Positions 16,419 through 24,223 of a stretch of 64,000 nucleotides of DNA are shown one piece after another (within the stretch, counting starts at the first letter, position 1; the number at the start of each line of letters is the position of its first letter). The position numbers were made by a program, and so were the translations under genes. The stretch is taken from the NCBI RefSeq assembly GCF_000307875.1, contig NZ_AJLS01000121.1:39766-103765 (forward strand). Direction: 5' to 3'. This DNA is from Neobacillus bataviensis LMG 21833. Its GTDB lineage: Bacteria; Bacillota; Bacilli; Bacillales; Cytobacillaceae. The notes beneath the pieces were generated by a model. It was not told where the DNA came from. It worked only from the letters and a program-made list of their open reading frames with translations, and made no database searches.

Positions 16419-17783
16419 TTATAGTAAGCCATGTTTTCGTAATTTTTCATAGAATGTTTTTCGACTAATACCTAGCTTATATATTGCCTCTGTTCGATTC
16501 TTACTTTTTCTTAGAGCATCCGCAATTAAATTCCTTTCTGTTTTTTCCATCAAACCATCAAGGTTCTGGTCTTGATTTCCAGAATTGACCAGTTGGATTG
16601 GGATAGCTTTTTCCGAAGAATTCTCCTTTAGCCGGATATATTCTGGTATATCTTCCGTAACAAAATAGGTTTGGTCGCTAACTGCAACCATTCGTTCTAA
16701 TGCATTGACTAGTTCTCGAACGTTTCCTGGCCACTGATGCTGAGTAAGTATATCAACCACTTCCGGGGTAACCACCCCATATTTTTTATACTTGGAATTC
16801 AAGTTCGACAAAAGTGTGCTAATTAAAAAAGGAAGATCCTCTTTTCTCTCTCGGAGAGGCGGAATATGAAGCGAGACGACATTCAAGCGATAATAGAGAT
16901 CTTCTCTAAAGTTTCCTTGTTTAATTTGTTCTGAAAGATCTCGGTGAGTCGCGGTTATGATTCGTACTTCTAACGGATATGATTTTGTTCCTCCTACTCT
17001 TTGAAAAGTTCTTTCCTGTATGACACGAAGAATCTTGGCTTGAAGATTGAGAGGCATTTCACCAATTTCATCCAGGAATAATGTACCTCCATTTGCTAAT
17101 TCGAAAATTCCCTTTTTCCCACCTTTCCTTGAACCGGTGAAAGAACCTTCTTCATGTCCAAATAGTTCACTCTCAAATAAGCTTTCAGGGATAGACGCCA
17201 TATTAATAGGGACAAATGGCTTGTCCATCCGTGAACTTGCCTCATGAATGGCCTTTGCCATAAGTTCTTTCCCAACACCGGTTTCCCCATAAATTATGAC
17301 AGACGCTTCCGTTGCCGCAACTTTACGAGCAAGATTCACAACAGACAGCATTTTGAAATTTTTACTGTCTAAAAGAGAAAATTCTTGCTGATATAATTGA
17401 CGTTCAAGCTTACTGGAATAACTTCTATATTGCTTTAACTCTTCCTGTAATGCCATTACTTCACTAATATCCTTCATAATACCCACAGCACCAATTAATT
17501 CTCCATCTTCCATTAGCGGCGTTAGATTTGCACAGACATCTTTCCTGAGAGAATGTACATAACTGTAATCATTGACAAGTTCTTTTCCACTTAGAAGCAC
17601 TTCCAAAATTCTTGCTTTTGGTTCCATTTCTGTTAACCTGCGTCCAATGATTTTATTTGAAGGTATTCCGAAGTGACGCGAATAAGCTTGGTTAACATAA
17701 ACAATCGTACTATCTTTCGAAACAACAAAAACAGCATCATGGAGTGATTCTAAAATAGATAAATAATGCTTTTCTAAGTTCAT
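16419..17783 (-). CDS. sigma-54-dependent activator (PAS-AAA+-Fis)
   Basis: A 454-residue enhancer-binding protein. A PAS sensor spans residues 1-110, followed by a coiled linker (about 110-140). The AAA+ domain has Walker A GETGVGKE (166-173), a sigma-54 contact loop reading GSFTGS (213-218) in place of the usual GAFTGA, Walker B TLFLDE (234-239) and an R-finger region HRDLSEQIKQGNFREDLYYR. A Fis-type HTH ends the protein (NRTEAIYKLGISRKTFYEKL). GGAGATGA precedes the ATG. Three sigma-54 promoters flank it, so it probably activates the ThDP operon, the YitT-like gene and the SDR gene. The PAS ligand is unknown. Confidence 0.93.
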   Translation of the reverse strand: MNLEKHYLSILESLHDAVFVVSKDSTIVYVNQAYSRHFGIPSNKIIGRRLTEMEPKARILEVLLSGKELVNDYSYVHSLRKDVCANLTPLMEDGELIGAVGIMKDISEVMALQEELKQYRSYSSKLERQLYQQEFSLLDSKNFKMLSVVNLARKVAATEASVIIYGETGVGKELMAKAIHEASSRMDKPFVPINMASIPESLFESELFGHEEGSFTGSRKGGKKGIFELANGGTLFLDEIGEMPLNLQAKILRVIQERTFQRVGGTKSYPLEVRIITATHRDLSEQIKQGNFREDLYYRLNVVSLHIPPLRERKEDLPFLISTLLSNLNSKYKKYGVVTPEVVDILTQHQWPGNVRELVNALERMVAVSDQTYFVTEDIPEYIRLKENSSEKAIPIQLVNSGNQDQNLDGLMEKTERNLIADALRKSKNRTEAIYKLGISRKTFYEKLRKHGLL

Positions 17784-17858
17784 TTATCGTCATCTCCGAT
17801 TTCTAGATTTTAGAGGGATAGACCAATGATAGATAGGTAATATCCCCCGCCTCTACCA

Positions 17859-17886
17859 ATTATATCAATTGTTAAAATTGAGTGAA
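17859..17886 (-). promoter_or_regulatory. candidate sigma-A promoter of the activator gene
   Basis: TATAAT (17859-17864) with a poor -35 TTCACT (17881-17886) and a 16-nt spacer on the minus strand. Only the -10 box is convincing. Confidence 0.4.
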
Positions 17887-17928
17887 TACTATTTATTTAA
17901 ATATTTTGTAAATTTTATTTGTACACAG

Positions 17929-17944
17929 TTGGCATGATTCTTGC
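17929..17944 (+). promoter_or_regulatory. sigma-54 promoter facing the YitT-like gene
   Basis: TTGGCATGATTCTTGC, GG-N10-GC, divergent from the activator gene and 52 nt upstream of the small ORF at 17996. No copy of the TGTTT-N8-AAACA dyad was found in 17784-17928. Confidence 0.8.
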
Positions 17945-17995
17945 TTTATAATCTTTACAAAGAATAGATAAGTTTCTTAAGAGGAGTGATGTAGG

Positions 17996-18064
17996 ATGTT
18001 CGATTATAGTCCGCTCTTCATTTGGCATTTTTACGCATTGGTGGCGAACAATGAATCAAAATGA
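17996..18064 (+). CDS. small ORF (22 residues) behind a sigma-54 promoter
   Basis: ATG 17996 follows GAGGAGTGAT and encodes MFDYSPLFIWHFYALVANNE plus two residues before TGA at 18062. Past that TGA the same frame stays open for 60 codons to a TGA at 18245 that overlaps the GTG start of the YitT-like gene. It may be a leader peptide, or an 83-codon gene broken or recoded at TGA. There is no recognisable family. Without this reading, 18065-18243 holds nothing obvious. Confidence 0.4.
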   Translation: MFDYSPLFIWHFYALVANNESK

Positions 18065-18243
18065 TTATTGATTCGTTTAGGAAGAAAAGTTACATTTATC
18101 AATAGACAAACATTGATGGATTTTCTTAGCTGCTTCTTTCTTATCACCTGTGAATCCATATTTCGAACAATTGAAGAGCCGAATCTTTATTTTTCCCTTA
18201 TTAAACTAAGAAATATTACAAATCAAATCGGGATGGTGATTAT

Positions 18244-18852
18244 GTGAGATACGTATTTATTTTTCTTGCTATTCTCTCTTTTGGCGTTGGCAATTTACTT
18301 TTTGCAGTGCCTAATAATATTATGAACGGTGGAGCTACAGGTTTAAGTCTGATGACCTATTACATTTTCAATACAAACATCGGTTTCAACCTCTTTTTAT
18401 TTAATTTACCACTTTTTATATTAGCATTTATTTTTTATCGATCCTTATTTTACAAATCAGTGGTAAGTATGATTGCTCTTGCCTTGGTCGTTGGATCTCT
18501 ACAGGATTTTCTAATTCCTTTCGGCATTCATAATATTTGGATTGGTAGCATCGTTGGTGGCTTTTGGATGGGATTATCTGTGGGTGTTTTAGCTAAATGT
18601 AACGCTAGCGTGGGTGGTGGTTCGTTGTTGGGAAAGATGATAAATCAACGTTATGGATACTCGCTAAGCAAATCCATCTTTTACTCAGATTCAGTTGTGT
18701 ATCCCCTCAGTTTATTTGTCATAGGAGGTAGGGAGACTTTATTTTCTTTAATTCTTACAGCTTCAAGTGCATTTGGCGTTTATGTTATCAGTGTTCTACC
18801 TCAAAAGTTCACCAAAGAAAAACATCAAGCATTCATTGAAGATAATGTTTAA
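18244..18852 (+). CDS. YitT-family membrane protein without C-terminal DUF2179
   Basis: A 202-residue protein with five or six hydrophobic segments. The opening (FGVGNLLFAVPNNIMNGGAT) and the motif CNASVGGGSLLGKMI match the YitT/DUF161 family (SxGGT-type loop). It stops before the soluble DUF2179 domain found in the longer YitT paralogue at 56988-57809. The start is GTG, overlapping the upstream frame. It is driven by the sigma-54 promoter at 17929. Function is unknown; a transport role in the island is a guess. Confidence 0.8.
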   Translation: MRYVFIFLAILSFGVGNLLFAVPNNIMNGGATGLSLMTYYIFNTNIGFNLFLFNLPLFILAFIFYRSLFYKSVVSMIALALVVGSLQDFLIPFGIHNIWIGSIVGGFWMGLSVGVLAKCNASVGGGSLLGKMINQRYGYSLSKSIFYSDSVVYPLSLFVIGGRETLFSLILTASSAFGVYVISVLPQKFTKEKHQAFIEDNV

Positions 18853-18853
18853 T

Positions 18854-19054
18854 TTATATACAATAGATGTGTTTCTTACTTGTTCGCGGGTCTTGGAAAT
18901 TTTTCCTGGTATATAAGCATTCCTTTGAATCAACAACCGCAAAAATTTTTTCAACCTCCCCGTTTGAACCTATCAACGTATGTTTTGAGTAACCGTTGGT
19001 TTCCATGTAGGAAATGAGTTTAGGATAATTATCCCGTAGGTTTTGTACATTCAT
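18854..19054 (-). pseudogene. tyrosine recombinase, N-terminal remnant
   Basis: A 66-codon frame opening MNVQNLRDNYPKLISYMETN, which looks like the core-binding start of a phage/transposon-type tyrosine recombinase. AGGAGGTCATACAA before the ATG shows it was once translated. After about 45 residues it loses resemblance and stops beside the YitT-like gene. In orientation it would be the second gene after the remnant at 19175-19645. Confidence 0.6.
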
Positions 19055-19100
19055 TTGTATGACCTCCTATTCATTAGATAAGAAGAGCATACGCCAAAAG

Positions 19101-19167
19101 AAAAAAATCCAAACCTTTTTTCATTAAAACACATAGAAATAAAGTGTCTTTGAAAAAGGTTTGGATC
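19101..19167 (-). terminator. long hairpin terminator between the two recombinase remnants
   Basis: ATCCAAACCTTTTT at 19108-19121 pairs perfectly with AAAAAGGTTTGGAT at 19154-19167. The minus strand continues with TTTTTTC. Confidence 0.65.
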
Positions 19168-19174
19168 TTATTTA

Positions 19175-19645
19175 AGTTGGGACAACTAAGATCGTGCACC
19201 CATGATCCGATTCCTTTACCACCATGAAGAATGCTAGCTTTCCAGAGGATTTTACGGAACCACCTATAAACTGTATCAGATGCATACTTTTTTTACATTT
19301 CTGCATAAAAAAATAATCGCTAGGGCTTTGTATCGATAAACAACACTTGCTGTATTGAATACACACAGTTTTTAATAAATCTGATAGGGGAAGCATTCAA
19401 TCACAGCCATTTTTTATTTCTCCAATAGTAATGTAACCAGCAACAAGATTTACATCCTCACATTTAAAAGCCAATGCTTCACTTACCCTCAATCCACAGC
19501 CATAAATCAGGCGGAAAACAACAGGAAGAATATATTTCATAGTTGTCTGCCCATTAACCTCAATGGTGTCACATGCATTAAAAAGTAACTTCAGCCATCT
19601 TTTGAAAAGATATTTGGTATAAATCTGCTTTTATAGATTTTTAGT
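19175..19645 (-). pseudogene. tyrosine recombinase catalytic-domain remnant
   Basis: Minus-strand translation gives NACDTIEVNGQTTMKY, then FRLIYGCGLRVSEALAFKC (the catalytic Arg I box), an in-frame TGA after KNGCD (19398-19400), MLPLSDLLKTVCIQYSKC, a frameshift, and SDTVYRWFRKILWKASI up to WVHDLS, where the second catalytic box (HDLRH) breaks off. At least two frameshifts and one nonsense codon are visible, so it is dead. Several such genes in a row are typical of recombinase-in-tandem elements. Confidence 0.75.
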
Positions 19646-19753
19646 TGCCTCGGAATATGAGATTGGTACCCTAGTTAATTTAGGTAAATATAAAATCATG
19701 ATAGCGTAACTGTTGGCCAATTTGGTAAAAAATTGTTCTATTTATCTAGCAGA

Positions 19754-19778
19754 AACTGTTGACTTAAGTTTAGCAGTT
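19754..19778. promoter_or_regulatory. dyad AACTG-N15-CAGTT, possible activator site
   Basis: The minus strand contains CTAAACTTAA, ten bases identical to the core of the array unit at 16370. It lies about 60-80 bp upstream of the sigma-54 promoter at 19837, the right distance for an enhancer site. Confidence 0.5.
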
Positions 19779-19836
19779 ACACAGCAGTATTATAAAATAA
19801 AGTATTTCTTTTTCTCAGCATAACAACATATTAATT

Positions 19837-19852
19837 TTGGCATGAAAATTGC
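19837..19852 (+). promoter_or_regulatory. sigma-54 promoter of the SDR gene
   Basis: TTGGCATGAAAATTGC with GG-N10-GC spacing, 51 nt upstream of the SDR start codon. Same TTGGCAT form as at 1945, 16251 and 17929. Confidence 0.8.
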
Positions 19853-19903
19853 AAATCATATTAATGATAATATAAAAGATTGTTAGGAGTGAGGGATAGA
19901 AGA

Positions 19904-20665
19904 ATGGTGGATAAATTTAGTTTATTAAATAAGACAGCTATTGTAACAGGCGGAAACAGAGGATTAGGCAAAACAATTTCTTTGGCTTTAGCAGCAAGAG
20001 GGGCTAATGTGGTAATAGTAGGAAGAGATGTGGAAAGAAACCAACAAGTTGTTGCTGAAATTGAGAAATTGGGCAGGAAGGCAATGGGTTTTTCGACAGA
20101 CTTAACGAAGATTGCATCCATCAGTGAAATGGTTGAGAACATCATTACTACTTTTGGAACAATTGATATTTTGATAAATAATGCGGGGATCTCTCAAACA
20201 AAATATGCATTGGATGTAACGGAAGAAGAATGGGATCAAGTAATGGATTTAAATGTAAAATCTCTATTCTTTTGCTCGCAATCAGTTGCAAAAGCGATGC
20301 AAAAGCAGGGGCATGGAAAAATTATTAATGTTTCCTCTGTGGTTGGGGCTGTAGGAGATATTGGAATAAGTGCTTATACTGCCAGCAAGGCAGCTGTTAT
20401 TAATTTAACAAGATCACTTGCTTTGGAGTGGGCTAGGTTTGGTATTCAAGTAAATGCAATTGGCCCAGCATATATCGAGACGGAAATGAATCAAAGAGAA
20501 TTAAGAAACCTGAAAGTTCGTGAAAAAATAATTAGCAAAACACCATTGAAAAGATTAGGAAATCCAGATGAAATAGAGGGTGCGATTATTTTGTTAGCCT
20601 CTGATGCAGGCAGTTTTATAACAGGTCAAACAATTTATATTGACGGTGGATGGCTTGCACAATAA
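19904..20665 (+). CDS. SDR-family oxidoreductase (gluconate 5-dehydrogenase/FabG-like)
   Basis: A 253-residue classical SDR from ATG 19904 (GGAGTGAGGG upstream; a frame start at 19880 has no ribosome site). TGGNRGLG at 15-22 is followed by GRDVER, favouring NADP(H). NNAG is at 92-95, catalytic Ser144, Tyr158 and Lys162 (YTASK), and a C-terminal FITGQTIYIDGGW. It is close to sugar-acid and 3-oxoacyl reductases. Behind a sigma-54 promoter next to the ThDP island it may reduce or oxidise the carbonyl or hydroxyacid partner of that pathway (inference). Confidence 0.87.
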   Translation: MVDKFSLLNKTAIVTGGNRGLGKTISLALAARGANVVIVGRDVERNQQVVAEIEKLGRKAMGFSTDLTKIASISEMVENIITTFGTIDILINNAGISQTKYALDVTEEEWDQVMDLNVKSLFFCSQSVAKAMQKQGHGKIINVSSVVGAVGDIGISAYTASKAAVINLTRSLALEWARFGIQVNAIGPAYIETEMNQRELRNLKVREKIISKTPLKRLGNPDEIEGAIILLASDAGSFITGQTIYIDGGWLAQ

Positions 20666-20908
20666 TTTAAAGTTAATGATGTAACTCGATGAAAAAATAA
20701 ATTATAAATCCTGAAATATTCATACCTTCGTCATAAGCCATGCTTTTAGTTAAAAATCAAATATTCTTCCATCGCTTTAAAAGGATTATGAATATTTTGC
20801 TTTTCAAATCTTAATTTCCAAAATTCAGGAACAAAAAATACCCTTTTCAGACAGACTACCCTTGGTATTAAAACTGCTTTTAAAAAGATGGCAAATGAAT
20901 AGGCTGGG

Positions 20909-21375
20909 TTATTCTATCTGTAGGTTCTGAATTCGGCTAAGAACCTTCCAGAAAAATTCCTGATAGCTGGAAGATACTATAAAGTAAGGGGATCGTGCTG
21001 ACTTTACTAATTTACTAGCAACTTTAATGATCCGTGTACGAATGGTATCGATTTGCATATTCTTTTGTTCTGGTGGAAAAGAAAGAGTTCGAAGCCAATT
21101 CGTTAAGTTAAAAGACTCAGCATCATTCTTACTTCGTTCACTTGGAAAGAATGGCTATTCATTTGATCTAATCTAAAGCTGTTTTTGGCTTCCTTGATAT
21201 AGTTCTCCATTGTCCCTCTTTTTTGGTATTCACGGACAATATCTTCTGGAGAAAAGGTTACCTCTAGCTTTGTCACAAAAAAGGAATGGATAAAAAACAG
21301 TTCGTCCGCTGGGCGTACCGATTGCATAATCACTTTTCTAGGTTTAGACAATGATTTTGCTTGATAAATTGTTTC
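20909..21375 (-). mobile_element. IS1380-family transposase, 3' fragment, frameshifted
   Basis: Minus-strand frames give ELFFIHSFFVTKLEVTF, YQKRGTMENYIKEAKNSF, RLDQMNSHSFQVNEVRMM, then after a frameshift NLTNWLRTLSFPPEQKNMQ, IDTIRTRIIKVASKLVKS and an end near RIQNLQIE at 20909. This is the C-terminal third of an IS1380/ISPme1-type DDE transposase (the YREW-like Glu box in ENYIKEAKN). The rest is missing; the break point near 21375 abuts the next fragment. 20666-20908 before it shows no intact gene. Confidence 0.8.
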
Positions 21376-21379
21376 TTCA

Positions 21380-21701
21380 ATGTACAGATACAGCAACGAA
21401 TTATAAAAAGTTCGCTAAGATAAAAGGATTACAGCACGAAACGGTCAATGAGCGACAGAAACAGCGTGTAAAAAAGGGGATATATCACATTCAGCACGTC
21501 AATAACTTTCATAATCGCTTGAAAGGTTGGATGGAACGGTTTCAAGGCGTGGCAACGAAGTATCTGGACAATTATCTCTACTGGTTTCGTTGGCTTGAAT
21601 TAGGGAAGAATTCAGCATTTGAAAAACGAGTGGAGCAAATGCTTATTTCAGCGTGCCAAAAGTTGAATTACAATACTGTTGAAATAATCAAAATGGCATA
21701 A
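21380..21701 (+). mobile_element. IS1595-family (ISXO2-like) transposase, 3' fragment
   Basis: The + strand frame reads CTDTATNYKKFAKIKGLQHE, then KGIYHIQHVNNFHNRLKGW, MERFQGVATKYLDNYLYWFR, the C-terminal half of an ISXO2-like transposase (HIQHVN and YLxNYLYWFRWLE blocks). The N-terminal half and inverted repeats were not found. It joins back-to-back with the IS1380 fragment. Confidence 0.8.
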
Positions 21702-21778
21702 AAAAGACCAACAACTAAATGCGGGTCTTAGGTTTAAACTCCTACTTGTAAATAAGATTTTTATATCTTCTGTTTCTA

Positions 21779-21967
21779 TTATCTAATGTGGTGAGCATAT
21801 GGGTCGTGTAATCCTGTGAGTAATAGAACACTATATGTCAGTAATATTATCCCACCTAACAACAATCCATAACTTAAAATCTTGTTAAACTCCTTGCGTA
21901 AAACGATAATCAAAAAAATCAAGACAATTACAATAATTGTTGTTACTATTCCTAACCCAATATTCAA
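21779..21967 (-). CDS. small two-helix membrane protein
   Basis: A 62-residue protein with two hydrophobic segments (about 4-23 and 32-52) linked by RKEFNKILSYG. The TTG start has AAAGGGG upstream. No family recognised. It sits alone beside the IS debris. Confidence 0.55.
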   Translation of the reverse strand: MNIGLGIVTTIIVIVLIFLIIVLRKEFNKILSYGLLLGGIILLTYSVLLLTGLHDPYAHHIR

Positions 21968-22083
21968 AGGTTATATCCCCTTTACATAGGATTTCTATGT
22001 ATCTATTATAACAGACTTATATTTTTATAGTAACAAAAACTTCCTTTAATAAAAAACAACAATCTTTTAGAAAACAGCCTTTA

Positions 22084-22869
22084 TTAAAAAGCAGATCCAT
22101 TTGCTTTCTTACTTGCCACAATACGAATTCGTTCATAATCCGCTACCCATATGCCATTTTTAAATAAATCGTGCTGAACCTTGTTTTTTATTTTTTCATA
22201 AATAACCACTCTTTCCTTTTCCGTGAATTCTGGAAAAAAGTCATCTGCAAAACCATTCAGCCAATGACTTAACCCTTTTTCTCCATCTGGTAACGGTGTA
22301 GGACGATTAAAATGATGTGCATAGGATACCTTAAATCCGTGCCGCTCTAGTAAGGTACTATATTCCCCGATACTTGGAAAGTACCAAGGGTTTCTATTTT
22401 CTACATTGATTCCAAAATCTTGATTAAGTACCTCGGTTATTCCTCGAATAATGGTTTGTACATTTCCTTTTCCACCAAATTCCGCAACAAAGCGGCCGCC
22501 TTCACGTAATGCCATCTCTATTGACTCAACCACTTTCTCAGCACTTTTCATCCAATGAAGGGCTGCATTCGAAAAAACTGCATCATACTTTTCATTGGTT
22601 CTAAGTGTTTCCCCGTTATCAATGATGAACGAGATTTGCGGATATTTTTCACGTGCCTTTGTAATCATTGCCTCGGATGAATCCATTCCCGTCATCAACG
22701 CACCAGACTTGGAAATTTCATAGGATAGATCTCCAGTGCCACAGCCAAAATCAAGTATCTTCTCGCCCTTTTGCGGCTGTAGAAGTTCAACTATGCCTTT
22801 TCCATAATTGGCTACAAAACCTAACTTATTATCATACATTTCTGCATTCCAAACATTCACAGAACTCAT
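22084..22869 (-). CDS. class I SAM-dependent methyltransferase
   Basis: A 261-residue protein from ATG 22869 (AAGGGGTG upstream; a frame extending to 22887 lacks one). SAM motif I is LDFGCGTGDLS, the acidic loop is TGMDSSEAMI, motif II is YDAVFSNAALHWM and motif III is LREGGRFVAEFGG. It is similar to trans-aconitate/small-molecule methyltransferases. It is divergent from a broken LysR gene that may once have controlled it. Confidence 0.85.
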   Translation of the reverse strand: MSSVNVWNAEMYDNKLGFVANYGKGIVELLQPQKGEKILDFGCGTGDLSYEISKSGALMTGMDSSEAMITKAREKYPQISFIIDNGETLRTNEKYDAVFSNAALHWMKSAEKVVESIEMALREGGRFVAEFGGKGNVQTIIRGITEVLNQDFGINVENRNPWYFPSIGEYSTLLERHGFKVSYAHHFNRPTPLPDGEKGLSHWLNGFADDFFPEFTEKERVVIYEKIKNKVQHDLFKNGIWVADYERIRIVASKKANGSAF

Positions 22870-22973
22870 GTAATAACACCCCTTCAATTTTGAAATATTT
22901 ATATTTTTATCTTAATTCATATAACAACTATTCGTCTAAGATATATAATCTATTATATTAATAGCTTGAAGCT

Positions 22974-23448
22974 ATGGGGGATCGTTTGGAAATAAGACTA
23001 TTTGAATATGCACTGGAAATATATAAAACAAAGAGTTTTACAAGGGCTGCTTCCAATCTTCATATTGCACAGCCATCATTAAGTAAACAAATTGCCAAAT
23101 TGGAATCGGAGCTGGGTGTGTTTTTATTTGATCGTAAACCAGGCAGTCCAGTAGAACTCACTCCTGATGGTTTAGTGCTTATTAAACAAGCTGAGAGGAT
23201 TTTACAAATGCGTGATGATTTAAAACAGGAGATCCTTGAACGAAAGGAAGGCATCAGGGTGGAATTAAAAATTGGCTCAACGGCTTACGGGAGGACATAT
23301 TTTGCCTCCGCTTCTGAAAAGTTATCAAGTACTGTTTCCAAATGTGCCCATTCGTTTAATAGAAGAATCAACAGATAAGCTTATAGATTTGACAGCTAGA
23401 GGATTAGTCGATATTTCGATTTTGTCACTTCCTATTCGAAATCTATGA
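22974..23448 (+). pseudogene. LysR-type regulator, frameshifted and truncated
   Basis: The N-terminal HTH is intact (FTRAASNLHIAQPSLSKQIA; LGVFLFDRKPGSPVELTPDG). Near 23282 the frame is lost; one frame over it continues TGGHILPPLLKSYQVLFPN, VPIRLIEESTDKLIDLTARG, LVDISILSLPIRNL and then stops at 23446. A full LysR protein has about 290-300 residues, so the effector domain is mostly gone. The start may be TTG 22986 (GGGGGAT upstream) rather than ATG 22974. Confidence 0.8.
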
Positions 23449-23462
23449 AAAACGTGGCTAAA

Positions 23463-23491
23463 AAAGAGAGACTGTGATCATGTCTCTCTTT
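23463..23491. terminator. bidirectional intrinsic terminator
   Basis: AAAGAGAGAC and GTCTCTCTTT form a perfect stem around TGTGATCAT, between the convergent LysR remnant and the small membrane gene. Confidence 0.75.
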
Positions 23492-23513
23492 GATAATCCG
23501 GCGAAAGTAATCC

Positions 23514-23801
23514 CTACTGATTTAAAACAACAGATCCCAGCCATCCAACTAATAAGTAATTTGGAATAACAAGCAAAATGGCCGGCCAAATCATTTTCTT
23601 TGTTATAAATTTTGCCGCACCAAGATATAGGAGTGGAAAAATTAAACCCCAAATTAGGAAAAGAGGTGTAGCTGCTAAATAAAGGGACATTGGCAGGATA
23701 AGCAGTGAAGAGATAACAAGGAGTTTCGATTTCCTGAAACCTAGGGAAAATATACAGAGAACGAGTGAAGCAATCGTACAAGGCCAAAATAATAACTGCA
23801 T
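23514..23801 (-). CDS. small membrane protein, function unknown
   Basis: A 95-residue protein from ATG 23801, picked because GGAGGTG lies six bases upstream. Three or four hydrophobic segments cover nearly the whole chain, with a Lys pair (FITKKMIWP) between the last two. No family recognised. Confidence 0.65.
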   Translation of the reverse strand: MQLLFWPCTIASLVLCIFSLGFRKSKLLVISSLLILPMSLYLAATPLFLIWGLIFPLLYLGAAKFITKKMIWPAILLVIPNYLLVGWLGSVVLNQ

Positions 23802-23910
23802 ATTATTCACCTCCATTTTTAAAAAGCAAAAATTTTTGGAAGGTATTAATAAAACATCTCTCTGTTTCAAACAAAAACTTCATCCCCTTTAGTTCCAAGA
23901 AAACTCTAAC

Positions 23911-24207
23911 CTATGATAGATGAACTTTCTCAAAGTGTTCCACTGTTGGAAACGGATCATAGAAATGATGTAATAGTCTTTTCCATTCTTGATACTCATT
24001 TGATTGCCTGAATCCAACTGTATGGTCTTCTAATGTTTCCCACCTTACCAGCAGTAAATATTTGCCGTTAACTTCCATACAACGCTGTAATTCGTGAGAG
24101 ATGTAACCTTTCATGGAAGAAATAATTTCCGATGCCTGTCGGAACGCTTCCTCATATTCCGCTTCCATCCCTTGTTTAACCTGAAGTATTGCCGCTTCCA
24201 ATATCAT
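23911..24207 (-). CDS. antibiotic-biosynthesis-monooxygenase (ABM) domain protein
   Basis: A 98-residue dimeric alpha+beta barrel-type protein: MILEAAILQVKQGMEAEYE, then GYISHELQRCMEVNGKYLLL and VRWETLEDHTVGFRQSNEY are the strand-helix pattern of the ABM family. Members degrade haem or oxidise quinones, but many are uncharacterised. It has a clear GGAGGA ribosome site and is just downstream of the DUF456 gene, probably cotranscribed. Confidence 0.82.
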   Translation of the reverse strand: MILEAAILQVKQGMEAEYEEAFRQASEIISSMKGYISHELQRCMEVNGKYLLLVRWETLEDHTVGFRQSNEYQEWKRLLHHFYDPFPTVEHFEKVHLS

Positions 24208-24223
24208 GATATCTCCTCCAATT

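Noticed and set aside
16419..17783. Reading the activator as a NifA- or BkdR-type regulator with a known target
   Set aside because: The PAS sensor and neighbours do not match a bkd cluster or nitrogen fixation genes; only the general class is supported.
20750..20860. Minus-strand open stretch reading VFFVPEFWKLRFEKQNIHNP and ending in TAA at 20750
   Set aside because: It has protein-like make-up but no start signal and only about 35 codons. It may be a gene remnant in the IS debris; no family could be named, so it is not listed as a feature.
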